Positions 39,701-48,748 of a DNA stretch of 64,000 nt are shown in pieces. This DNA is from Piscicola geometra. Its lineage: Eukaryota; Annelida; Clitellata; Hirudinida; Piscicolidae. The notes beneath the pieces were generated by a model. That model had not been told where the DNA came from and ran no database searches. It saw only the letters and a list, made by a program, of their open reading frames with translations. The stretch lies in assembly GCA_943735955.1 (NCBI GenBank), contig OX030958.1:10978126-11042125 (forward strand), read 5' to 3'. Position 1 is the first letter of the stretch; each line of letters begins with the position of its first letter. The position numbers were made by a program, and so were the translations under genes.

Positions 39701-41855
39701 ATCGTCTTCACCGTCTTCATCGTCTTCATCGTCTTCATCGTCTTCATCGTCTTCATCGTCTTCACCGTTTTCATCGTCTTCATCGTCTTCACCGTCTTCA
39801 TCGTCTTCATCGTCTTCACCGTCTTCATCGTCTTCACCGTCTTCACCGTCTTCATCGTCTTCATCGTCTTCATCGTCTTCATCGTCTTCACCGTCTTCAC
39901 CGTCTTCACCGTCTTCACCGTCTTCATCGTCTTCATCGTCTTCATCGTCTTCATCGTCTTCACCGTCTTCATCGTCTTCATCGTCTTCATCGTCTTCACC
40001 GTCTTCATCGTCTTCATCGTCTTCATCGTCTTCATCGTCTTCACCGTCTTCATCGTCTTCCCCGTCTTCATCGTCTTCACCGTCTTCATCGTCTTCACCG
40101 TCTTCATCGTCTTCATCGTCTTCATCGTCTTCACCGTCTTCATCGTCTTCATCGTCTTCACCGTCTTCACCGTCTTCACCGTCTTCATCGTCTTCACCGT
40201 CTTCATCGTCTTCATCGTCTTCATCGTCTTCATCGTCTTCATCGTCTTCATCGTCTTCACCGTCTTCACCGTCTTCATCGTCTTTATCGTCTTCATCGTC
40301 TTCACCGTCTTCATCGTCTTTATCGTCTTCATCGTCTTCACCGTCTTCATCGTCTTCACCGTCTTCATCGTCTTCACCCTCTTCATCGTCTCCATCGTCT
40401 TCACCGTCTTCATCGTCTTCATCGTCTTCACCGTCTACACCGTCTTCATCGTCTTCACCGTCTTCATCGTCTTCATCGTCTTCATCGTCTCCATCGTCTT
40501 CACCGTCTTCATCGTCTTCATCGTCTTCATCGTCTTCATCGTCTTCATCGTCTTCACCGTCTTCATCGTCTTCATCGTCTTCACCGTCTTCACCATCTTC
40601 ACCGTCTTCATCGTCTTCATCGTCTTCACCGTCTTCATCGTCTTCACCGTCTTCATCGTCTTCACCGTCTTCATCGTCTTTACCGTCTTCATCGTCTTCA
40701 TCGTCTCCATCGTCTTCACCGTCTTCATCGTCTTCATCGTCTTCATCGTCTTCATCGTCTTCATCGTCTTCATCGTCTTCACCGTCTTCATCGTCTTCAC
40801 CGTCTTCATCGTCTTCACCGTCTTCATCGTCTTCACCGTCTTCATCGTCTTCATCGTCTTCATCGTCTTCACCGTCTTCATCGTCTTCATCGTCTTCACC
40901 GTCTTCACCGTCTTCACCGTCTTCATCGTCTTCACCGTCTTCATCGTCTTCACCGTCTTCATCGTCTTCATCGTCTTCATCGTCTTCATCGTCTTCATCG
41001 TCTTCACCGTCTTCACCGTCTTCATCGTCTTTATCGTCTTCATCGTCTTCACCGTCTTCATCGTCTTCATCGTCTTCATGGTCTTCACCGTCTTCATCGT
41101 CTTCACCGTCTTCATCGTCTTCACCCTCTTCATCGTCTCCATCGTCTTCACCGTCTTCATCGTCTTCATCGTCTTCACCGTCTTCACCGTCTTCATCGTC
41201 TTCACCGTCTTCATCGTCTCCATCGTCTTCACCGTCTTCATCGTCTTCATCGTCTTCATCGTCTTCATCGTCTTCATCGTCTTCACCGTCTTCATCGTCT
41301 TCATCGTCTTCACCGTCTTCACCATCTTCACCGTCTTCATCGTCTTCATCGTCTTCACCGTCTTCATCGTCTTCACCGTCTTCATCGTCTTCACCGTCTT
41401 CATCGTCTTTACCGTCTTCATCGTCTTCATCGTCTCCATCGTCTTCACCGTCTTCATCGTCTTCATCGTCTTCATCGTCTTCATCGTCTTTATCGTCTTC
41501 ACCGTCTTCATCGTCTTCATCGTCTTCACCGTTTTCATCGTCTTCACCGTCTTCACCGTCTTCATCGTCTTCACCGTATTCATCGTCTTCATCGTCTTCA
41601 TCGTCTTCACCGTCTTCACCGTCTTCACCGTCTTCACCGTCTTCATCGTCTTCATCGTCTTCACCGTCTTCATCGTCTTCACCGTCTTCATCGTCTTCAT
41701 CGTCTTCACCGTCTTCATCGTCTCCATCGTCTTCACCGTCTTCATCGTCTTCACCGTCTTCATCGTCTTCATCTTCTTCACCGTCTTCATCGTCTTCATC
41801 GTCTTCAGCGTCTTCACCGTCTTCATCTTCTTCACCGTCTTCACCGTCTTCATCG
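36740..41855. repeat. Phase-break-free satellite, 5.1 kb, with 0.72-1.0 kb subrepeats
   Basis: No GTTC remnant occurs between about 36740 and 41856, so the 9-mer stays in one phase for more than 5 kb. Two rare markers recur in order: CACCCTCTTCATCGTCTCC at about 38649, 39369, 40376 and 41124, and CACCATCTTCACC at about 38838, 39586, 40592 and 41321. Successive spacings are about 720-1007 bp, showing a third-level repeat that grew by unequal exchange. Confidence 0.75.
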
Positions 41856-42834
41856 TTCGTCTTCACCGTCTTCATCGTCTTCACCGTCTTCATCGTCTTC
41901 ATCGTCTTCATCGTCTTCATCGTCTTCACCGTCTTCATCGTCTTCACCGTCTTCATCGTCTTCATCGTCTTCATCGTCTTCACCGTCTTCATCGTCTTCA
42001 TCGTCTTCACCGTCTTCATCGTCTCCATCGTCTTCACCGTCTTCATCGTCTTCATCGTCTTCACCGTCTTCACCGTCTTCATCGTCTTCACCGTCTTCAT
42101 CGTCTTCATCGTTCGTCTTCATCGTCTTCATCGTCTTCACCGTCTTCATCGTCTTCACCGTCTTCATCGTCTTCACCGTCTTCATCGTTTTCACCGTCTT
42201 CATCGTCTTCATCGTCTCCATCGTCTTCATCGTCTTCACCGTCTTCATCGTCTTCACCGTCTTCATCGTCTTCATCGTCTTCACCGTTTTCATCGTCTTC
42301 ACCGTCTTCACCGTCTTCATCGTCTTCACCGTTTTCATCGTCTTCATCGTCTTCATCGTCTTCACCGTCTTCACCGTCTTCACCGTCTTCATCGTCTTCA
42401 TCGTCTTCACCGTCTTCATCGTCTTCACCGTCTTCATCGTCTTCATCGTCTTCACCGTCTTCATCGTCTCCATCGTCTTCACCGTCTTCATCGTCTTCAC
42501 CGTCTTCATCGTCTTCATCGTCTTCACCGTCTTCATCGTCTTCATCGTCTTCATCGTCTTCACCGTCTTCATCGTCTTCACCGTCTTCACCGTCTTCATC
42601 GTTCGTCTTCACCGTCTTCATCGTGTTCACCGTCTTCATCGTCTTCATCGTCTTCATCGTCTTCATCGTCTTCACCGTCTTCATCGTCTTCACCGTCTTC
42701 ATCGTCTTCATCGTCTTCATCGTCTTCACCGTCTTCATCGTCTTCATCGTCTTCACCGTCTTCATCGTCTCCATCGTCTTCACCGTCTTCATCGTCTTCA
42801 TCGTCTTCACCGTCTTCACCGTCTTTATCGTCTT

Positions 42835-44316
42835 CATCGTTCGTCTTCATCGTCTTCATCGTCTTCACCGTCTTCATCGAGTCACCGTCTTCATCGTCTT
42901 CACCGTCTTCATCGTCTTCACCGTCTTCATCGTCTTCACCGTCTTCATCGTCTTCATCGTCTCCATCGTCTTCATCGTCTTCACCGTCTTCATCGTCTTC
43001 ATCGTCTTCACCGTCTTCACTGTCTTCATCGTCTTCATCGTCTTCACCGTCTTCATCGTCTTCACCGTCTTCACCGTCTTCATCGTCTTCACCGTCTTCA
43101 TCGTCTTCATCGTCTTCATCGTCTTCACCGTCTTCATCGTCTTCATCGTCTTCACCGTCTTCATCGTCTTCATCGTCTTCATCGTCTTCACCGTCTTCAT
43201 CGTCTTCATCGTCTTCATCGTCTTCATCGTCTTCACCGTCTTCATCGTCTTCACCGTTTTCATCGTCTTCATCGTCTTCACCGTCTTCATCGTCTTCACC
43301 GTCTTCACCGTCTTCATCGTCTTCACCGTTTTCATCGTCTTCATCGTCTTCACCGTCTTCATCGTCTTCACCGTCTTCACCGTCTTCATCGTCTTCATCG
43401 TCTTCATCGTCTTCATCGTCTTCACCGTCTTCACCGTCTTCATCGTCTTCACCGTCTTCATCGTCTTCATCGTCTTCACCGTCTTCATCGTCTTCACCGT
43501 CTTCATCGTCTTCACCGTCTTCATCGTCTTCACCGTCTTCATCGTCTTCACCGTCTTCATCGTCTTCATCGTCTTCATCGTCTTCATCGTCTTCATCGTC
43601 TTCACCGTCTTCATCGTCTTCATCGTCTTCACCGTCTTCATCGTCTTCATCGTCTTCACCGTCTTCATCGTCTTGATCGTCTTCACCGTCTTCATCGTCT
43701 TCATCGTCTTCACCGTCTTCAGCGTCTTCACCGTCTTCATCGTCTTCACCGTCTTCATCGTCTTCATCGTCTCCATCGTCTTCATCGTCTTCATCGTCTT
43801 CATCGTCTTCACCGTCTTCATCGTCTTCATCGTCTTCACCGTCTTCATCGTCTCCATCGTCTTCACCGTCTTCATCGTCTTCATCGTCTTCACCGTCTTC
43901 ACCGTCTTCATCGTCTTCACCGTCTTCATCGTCTTCATCGTTCGTCTTCATCGTCTTCATCGTCTTCACCGTCTTCATCGAGTCACCGTCTTCATCGTCT
44001 TCACCGTCTTCATCGTCTTCACCGTCTTCATCGTCTTCACCGTCTTCATCGTCTTCATCGTCTCCATCGTCTTCATCGTCTTCACCGTCTTCATCGTCTT
44101 CATCGTCTTCACCGTCTTCACCGTCTTCATCGTCTTCATCGTCTTCACCGTCTTCATCGTCTTCACCGTCTTCACCGTCTTCATCGTCTTCACCGTCTTC
44201 ATCGTCTTCACCGTCTTCACCGTCTTCACCGTCTTCACCGTCTTCATCGTCTTCACCGTCTTCACCGTCTTCATCGTCTTCACCGTCTTCATCGTCTTCA
44301 TCGTCTTCATCGTCTT
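42835..44316. repeat. Right end of array A with GAGTCACCG-marked repeats
   Basis: The variant CATCGAGTCACCG occurs at about 42876 and 43977 in the same context (a GTTC break 40 bp before it), offset about 1101. The first copy is followed by about 1.1 kb of phase-break-free 9-mers; the second runs about 330 bp to the island boundary at 44317. Confidence 0.75.
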
Positions 44317-44382
44317 GCAACCATACTTCCCCCGGAATCAAAAATCTTTGGTTTCCGGGAGACTGCCCGCGGGGTCATATCT
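44317..44382 (-). pseudogene. Internal 18S rRNA fragment (island 1)
   Basis: On the minus strand this reads ATGACCCCGCGGGCAG, CCGGGAAACCAAAG and TTCCGGGGGAAGTATGG followed by TTGC. That is the conserved central 18S stretch just before the GCTGAAACTTAAAGG motif, roughly nt 1070-1140 of a typical 18S. It stops at TTGCAA, where the 9-bp satellite begins. The conserved AAAG(T/C)TTTTGGGTTCC is AAAGATTTTTGATTCC here, so it has drifted. Too short and isolated to be functional rRNA. Confidence 0.88.
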
Positions 44383-44560
44383 ACCCTTTTTCCTTAACTA
44401 AGGGAGGTGAATAAAGCAAAAAAAAATTTAATTACGATAAATAGACGATAAGATCGAAACGATTTGTTAATACACTAAGTGAGCGGTCATCGAGGGAGAT
44501 AGGAGATGCGACGGCGGATGCCGTTGAAAAACTTGAAAGTCTTAGAAAATTAGGAGTAAA

Positions 44561-44730
44561 TTTACAGATTATAATCGCGTTTCAATGGGACCCAAGCCGA
44601 TTAAAGCATGTTTTCTCGCGCATTCGACCGGAGCGGCGAGGATCTCGGCCTAGCGTGGAATTTCATTGCCAGTGAAAAAATTTTTAAAATGAAATTTTTA
44701 AAAAATCTTTTGTTCAATCATGAGACAAAT
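44561..44730 (-). repeat. Block A copy 1 (island 1, left direct repeat)
   Basis: About 170 bp repeated in the same orientation at 45306-45474. Copy 1 alleles on the + strand are CCGATTAAAG, GAGCGGCGAGG, TTGCCAGTG and TCTTTTGTTC. It runs straight into the 18S 5' fragment at GACAAATTTGCGCGC, where AAT could belong to either side, a microhomology junction. No known family is recognised. Confidence 0.85.
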
Positions 44731-44986
44731 TTGCGCGCCTGCTGCCTTCCTTGGATGTGGTAGCCGTTTCTCATGCTCCCTTTCCGGAATCGAACCCTGA
44801 TTCTCCGTTACCCGTTACAACCATGGTAAGCATATCACATACCATCGAAAGTTGATAGGGCACACACTTGAAAGATCTGTCGCCGACGCTAGGTCGTGCG
44901 ATCAGCCGTAATTTATTCAGAGTCACCAAAATTTATAGCCGAATCTTTGAGACAAGCATATAACTACTGGCAGGATCAACCAGGTA
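44728..44986 (-). pseudogene. 18S rRNA 5' fragment with internal deletion (island 1)
   Basis: Read on the minus strand from 44986, the sequence opens with TACCTGGTTGATCCTGCCAG, the mature 5' end of eukaryotic 18S rRNA. It continues through GTTATATGCTTGTCTCAAAG to about nt 46. It then jumps at 44941 to GGTGACTCTGAATAA and on through GCCCTATCAACTTTCGATGG, ACGGGTAACGGAGAATCAGG, GGTTCGATTCCGG and AGGAAGGCAGCAGGCGCGC. A typical 18S needs about 430 nt to cover this; here there are 259, so about 165-170 nt are missing. It also ends after GCGCGCAAATT, losing the remaining 1.4 kb. GGAAAGGGAGCATGAG departs from the near-universal GGAGAGGGAGCCTGAG. It is a dead rRNA gene start and cannot make a functional 18S. 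Confidence 0.95.
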
Positions 44987-45305
44987 ATACACGAGCAAGA
45001 AGACTAGCGTCGCTGGCCTAAAGTCGACGAGTCTTCTAGTCGCCTTCGATAGTCGTCGCCGCTCGTAAAAGCGGCTATATCGAAGATAATTTATCAGCTT
45101 AGAATCTCTGCTTTACCGAGATCGAGTGATGATGATAGGAGATCACGCGCTTATTGCCGCTAATAGACGTCCCCTTGAACGGTTAGCCTATCTTAAGCGA
45201 ATAAGCAGCGCATCAGGCCAGTGGGGAATAACAAACGTTCAAGGTGCTTTTTGAGAAACTCGTTTCGAGCTCAAAATATTTGATCGGTCAGCCTTTTTAT
45301 AATCG
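44987..45305 (-). other. 5' ETS-like segment (island 1)
   Basis: This 319-bp unique segment lies directly upstream, on the minus strand, of the mature 18S 5' end, the place of the 5' external transcribed spacer. It is found only in the two long islands. The identification is by position, since ETS sequence is not conserved between phyla. It contains no obvious RNA gene. At its outer end the minus strand reads CGATTATAAAAAGGC next to block A. Confidence 0.7.
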
Positions 45306-45474
45306 TTTACAGATTATAATCGCGTTTCAATGGGACCCAAGCCGGTGAAGGCATGTTTTCTCGCGCATTCGACCGGAGCGGTGAGGATCTCGGCCTAGCG
45401 TGGAATTTCATTGCCGGTGAAAAATGTTTAGAACAAAAATTTTAAAAAATCTTTCGTTTAATCATGAGACAAAT
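45306..45474 (-). promoter_or_regulatory. Block A copy 2 (island 1): possible rDNA promoter region
   Basis: This copy sits immediately upstream of the ETS-like segment in transcription order, where an RNA polymerase I promoter would be. Its + strand alleles are CCGGTGAAGG, GAGCGGTGAGG, TTGCCGGTG and TCTTTCGTTT. The idea rests on position and on retention in all seven islands. Metazoan Pol I promoters have no sequence consensus that would confirm it. It could equally be an inert spacer repeat. Confidence 0.35.
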
Positions 45475-45680
45475 CTCAAAATAAGTTCATTTGACAAGAG
45501 TTGCCATTTGAAAATTTATTATCTTGAGTTTCGAAGCATGCCTATACCTATAGAATATACAAGAGTTAACTAGCGTGAGACATCGAGTTTCAATTTTTGT
45601 GAAACGAAAATAAGGCCGTATAAGAGACAATAAGATTGAAACAATTTTGTTTTAACTGCTGTCTATATCAACCAACACCT

Positions 45681-46288
45681 TTCATCGTCTTCATCGTCTT
45701 CATCGTCTTCACCCTCTTCATCGTCTTCATCGTCTTCATCGTCTTCACCGTCTTCACCGTCTTCATCGTCTTCATCGTCTTCACCGTCTTCACCGTCTTC
45801 ACCGTCTTTACCGTCTTCATCGTCTTCACCGTCTTCATCGTCTTCATCGTCTTCACCGTCTTCATCGTCTTCACCGTCTTCATCGTCTTCATCGTTCGTC
45901 TTCACCGTCTTCATCGTCTTCACCGTCTTCATCGTCTTCACCGTCTTCATCGTCTTCACCGTCTTCATCGTCTTCACCGTCTTAACCGTCTTCATCGTCT
46001 TCACCATCTTCATCGTCTTCATTGTCTTCATCGTCTTCACCGTCTTCACCGTCTTCACCGTCTTCATCGTCTTCACCGTCTTCATCGTCTTCACCGTCTT
46101 CATCGTCTTCATCGTTCGTCTTCACCGTCTTCATCGTCTTCACCGTCTTCATCGTCTTCATCGTTCGTCTTCACCGTCTTCACCGTCTTCGTCGTCTTCA
46201 CCGTCTTCATCGTCTTCACCGTCTTCATCGTCTTCATCGTCTTCACCGTCTTCCTCGTCTTCATCGTCTTCATCGTCTTCATCGTCTT
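45681..46288. repeat. Array B: 9-bp satellite, 608 bp
   Basis: GTCTTCAYC repeat between islands 1 and 2. The opening CACCCTCTTCATCG variant (about 45711) is shared with array G after the other long island. The right end carries CTTCGTCG and CTTCCTCG variants just before the island, also shared with arrays C, D and G. Confidence 0.95.
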
Positions 46289-46354
46289 GCAACCATACTT
46301 CCCCCGGAATCAAAAATCTTTGGTTTCCCGGAGACTGCCCGCGGGGTCATATCT
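46289..46354 (-). pseudogene. Internal 18S rRNA fragment (island 2)
   Basis: Same central 18S stretch as at 44317, with TCTCCGGGAAACC, one C closer to the conserved 18S than island 1. Confidence 0.88.
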
Positions 46355-46532
46355 ACCCTCTTTCCTTTACTAAGGGGGGTGAATAAAGCAAAAAAAAATT
46401 TTATTACGATAAATAGACGATAAGATCGAAACGAGTTGTTAATACACTAAGTGAGCGGTCATCGAAGGAGATAGGAGATGCGACGGCGGATGCCGTCGAA
46501 AAACATGAAAGTCTTAGAAAATTAAGAGTAAA

Positions 46533-46701
46533 TTCACAGATTATAATCGCGTTTCAATGGGACCCAAGCCGATTAAAGCATGTTTTCTCGCGCATTCGAC
46601 CGGAGCGGTGAGGATCTCGGCCTAGCGTGGAATTTCATTGCCGGTGAAAAGTTTTTTAAATAAAAATTTTAAAAAATCTTTCGTTCAATCATGAGACAAA
46701 T
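46533..46701 (-). repeat. Block A, recombinant type (island 2)
   Basis: Carries the copy 1 allele GATTAAAG at its left and copy 2 alleles GCGGTGAGG (46605), GCCGGTG and CTTTCGTTC at its right. The switch lies between about 46578 and 46609. Confidence 0.8.
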
Positions 46702-46907
46702 CTCAAAATAAGTTCATTTGACAAGAGTTGCCATTTGAAACTTTATTATCTTGAGTTTCGAAGCATGCCTATACCTATAGAATATACAAGAGTTAACTAG
46801 CGTGAGACATCGAGTTTCAATTTTTGTGAAACGAAAATAAGGCCGTATAAGAGACGATAGGATTGAAACAATTTTATTTTAACTGCTGTCTATATCAACC
46901 AACACCT

Positions 46908-48682
46908 TTCATCGTCTTCATCGTCTTCATCGTCTTCACCGTCTTCATCGTATTCATCGTCTTCATCGTCTTCACCGTCTTCACCGTCTTCATCGTCTTC
47001 ATCGTTTTCACCGTCTTCACCGTCTTCACCGTCTTCACCGTCTTCATCGCCTTCACCGTCTTCATCGTCTTCATCGTCTTCACCGTCTTCATCGTCTTCA
47101 TCGTCTTCACCGTCTTCATCGTCTTCATCGTCTTCACCGTCTTCATCGTCTTCACCGTCTTCATCGTCTTCATCGTTCGTCTTCACCGTCTTCATCGTCT
47201 TCACCGTCTTCATCGTCTTCACCGTCTTCATCGTCTTCACCGTCTTAACCGTCTTCATCGTCTTCACCATCTTCATCGTCTTCATTGTCTTCATCGTCTT
47301 CACCGTCTTCACCGTCTTCACCGTCTTCATCGTCTTCACCGTCTTCATCGTCTTCACCGTCTTCATCGTCTTCATCGTTCGTCTTCACCGTCTTCATCGT
47401 CTTCACCGTCTTCATCGTCTTCATCGTTCGTCTTCACCGTCTTCACCGTCTTCGTCGTCTTCACCGTCTTCACCGTCTTCACCGTCTTTACCGTCTTCAT
47501 CGTCTTCACCGTCTTCATCGTCTTCATCGTCTTCACCGTCTTCATCGTCTTCACCGTCTTCATCGTCTTTACCGTCTTCATCGTCTTCACCGTCTTCATC
47601 GTCTTCATCGTCTTCACCGTCTTCATCGTGTTCACCGTCTTCATCGTCTTCATCGTCTTCACCGTCTTCACCGTCTTTACCGTCTTCATCGTCTTCACCG
47701 TCTTCATCGTCTTCACCGTCTTCATCGTCTTCATCGTTCGTCTTCACCGTCTTCACCGTCTTCGTCGTCTTCACCGTCTTCACCGTCTTCACCGTCTTTA
47801 CCGTCTTCATCGTCTTCACCGTCTTCATCGTCTTCATCGTCTTCACCGTCTTCATCGTCTTCACCGTCTTCATCGTCTTCATCGTCTTCACCGTCTTCAC
47901 CGTCTTTACCGTCTTCATCGTCTTCACCGTCTTCATCGTCTTCATCGTCTTCACCGTCTTCATCGTCTTCATCGTTCGTCTTCACCGTCTTCATCGTCTT
48001 CACCGTCTTCATCGTCTTCATCGTTCGTCTTCACCGTCTTCACCGTCTTCGTCGTCTTCACCGTCTTCACCGTCTTCACCGTCTTTACCGTCTTCATCGT
48101 CTTCACCGTCTTCATCGTCTTCATCGTCTTCACCGTCTTCACCGTCTTCATCGTCTTCATCGTCTTCACCGTCTTCACCGTCTTCACCGTCTTTACCGTC
48201 TTCATCGTCTTCACCGTCTTCATCGTCTTCATCGTCTTCACCGTCTTCATCGTCTTCACCGTCTTCATCGTCTTCATCGTTCGTCTTCACCGTCTTCATC
48301 GTCTTCACCGTCTTCATCGTCTTCACCGTCTTCATCGTCTTCACCGTCTTCATCGTCTTCACCGTCTTAACCGTCTTCATCGTCTTCACCATCCTCATCG
48401 TCTTCATTGTCTTCATCGTCTTCACCGTCTTCACCGTCTTCATCGTCTTCACCGTCTTCATCGTCTTCACCGTCTTCACCGTCTTCATCGTCTTCATCGT
48501 TCGTCTTCACCGTCTTCATCGTCTTCACCGTCTTCATCGTCTTCATCGTTCGTCTTCACCGTCTTCACCGTCTTCGTCGTCTTCACCGTCTTCATCGTCT
48601 TCACCGTCTTCATCGTCTTCATCGTCTTCACCGTCTTCCTCGTCTTCATCGTCTTCATCGTCTTCATCGTCTTCATCGTCTT
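46908..48682. repeat. Array C: 9-bp satellite, 1775 bp
   Basis: Matches the beginning of array D at an offset of 2394, which equals island 2 plus array C, so island plus array was duplicated as a unit. It shares CGTATTCATCG near its left end (about 46950) with array D. Internal CTTCGTCGTC variants recur at about 47452, 47761 and 48048. Confidence 0.95.
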
Positions 48683-48748
48683 GCAACCATACTTCCCCCG
48701 GAATCAAAAATCTTTGGTTTCCCGGAGACTGCCCGCGGGGTCATATCT
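48683..48748 (-). pseudogene. Internal 18S rRNA fragment (island 3)
   Basis: As in island 2, ending at the TTGCAA array junction. Confidence 0.88.

Larger units (their letters stand above)
1..44316. repeat. Array A: 9-bp satellite GTCTTCAYC, 44.3 kb
   Basis: The whole stretch is a head-to-tail 9-mer, GTCTTCATC or GTCTTCACC on the + strand. The main variable base is the eighth (T or C), just before a CG that spans each unit boundary. Rarer variants recur as markers: CACAGTC, CTTTACC, CTCCATC, GTTTTC, CATTGTC, CATCATC, TCTTAACC and TCTTGATC. A 4-bp remnant, GTTC, shifts the repeat phase at many points. The + strand is about 7/9 pyrimidine. The array starts before the window and ends abruptly at GTCTT next to an 18S rRNA fragment. 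No gene, RNA gene or mobile element is visible in it. All three + frames and two of the three - frames of the repeat lack stop codons, so the very long open frames seen here are a by-product of the repeat. Confidence 0.97.
44317..45680 (-). other. Island 1 (long form): rDNA-derived cassette, 1364 bp
   Basis: Non-satellite sequence between arrays A and B. In + order it holds an internal 18S fragment (44317-44382), unidentified sequence (44383-44560), block A copy 1 (44561-44730), the 18S 5' fragment (44728-44986), ETS-like sequence (44987-45305), block A copy 2 (45306-45474) and unidentified sequence (45475-45680). All recognised rRNA sequence is antisense to the + strand. The AT-rich flanks (including a run of nine A near 44420 and palindromic AGATTATAATC in block A) hold no reading frame that I believe. 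Island 6 is nearly identical. Confidence 0.9.
46289..46907 (-). other. Island 2 (short form), 619 bp
   Basis: Internal 18S fragment, unidentified sequence (46355-46532), a single block A (46533-46701) and unidentified sequence (46702-46907). It lacks the ETS, the 18S 5' fragment and the second block A of the long form. The near-repeat AGACGATAAGATCGAAAC occurs at 46415 and, with GG for AG and T for C, at 46852. Nearly identical to island 3. Confidence 0.9.

Noticed and set aside
36343..42109. Long minus-strand frames of (MKT/VKT) and acidic (DED/GED) repeats, up to about 1,570 codons
   Set aside because: Both are the complementary readings of the same 9-mer, overlap each other, and break only at phase shifts or chance stops.
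1..44316. Telomeric repeat
   Set aside because: The 9-mer GTCTTCAYC / GRTGAAGAC does not match known telomere repeats such as TTAGGG, TTAGG or TTAGGC, and it lacks the G-run strand typical of telomeres.
44396..44416. AAGGGAGGTGAATAAAG, resembling a bacterial ribosome binding site
   Set aside because: It lies beside an antisense 18S fragment in a eukaryotic sequence, with no start codon or gene after it.
44415..44430. Run of nine A residues as a possible poly(A) tail of a retroelement
   Set aside because: No retroelement sequence precedes it, the length is similar in every island, and the neighbouring 18S fragment runs in the opposite direction.
44787..44797. GGTTCGATTCC, matching a tRNA B box on the minus strand
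   Set aside because: This is the normal 18S sequence at that place; no A box or cloverleaf surrounds it.
45636..45680. A recurring N-terminal peptide (MKQFYFNCCLYQPTPF) at the right edge of islands
   Set aside because: It begins at a TTG codon in unidentified spacer and continues straight into satellite; no support as a gene start.
44317..45680. A functional rRNA gene
   Set aside because: Only about 325 nt of 18S are present in two separated pieces, with an internal deletion and changes at near-invariant sites.
46260..46400. A recurring C-terminal peptide (QPYFPRNQKSL) at the end of + strand frames
   Set aside because: It is the antisense reading of the internal 18S rRNA fragment at the start of each island.
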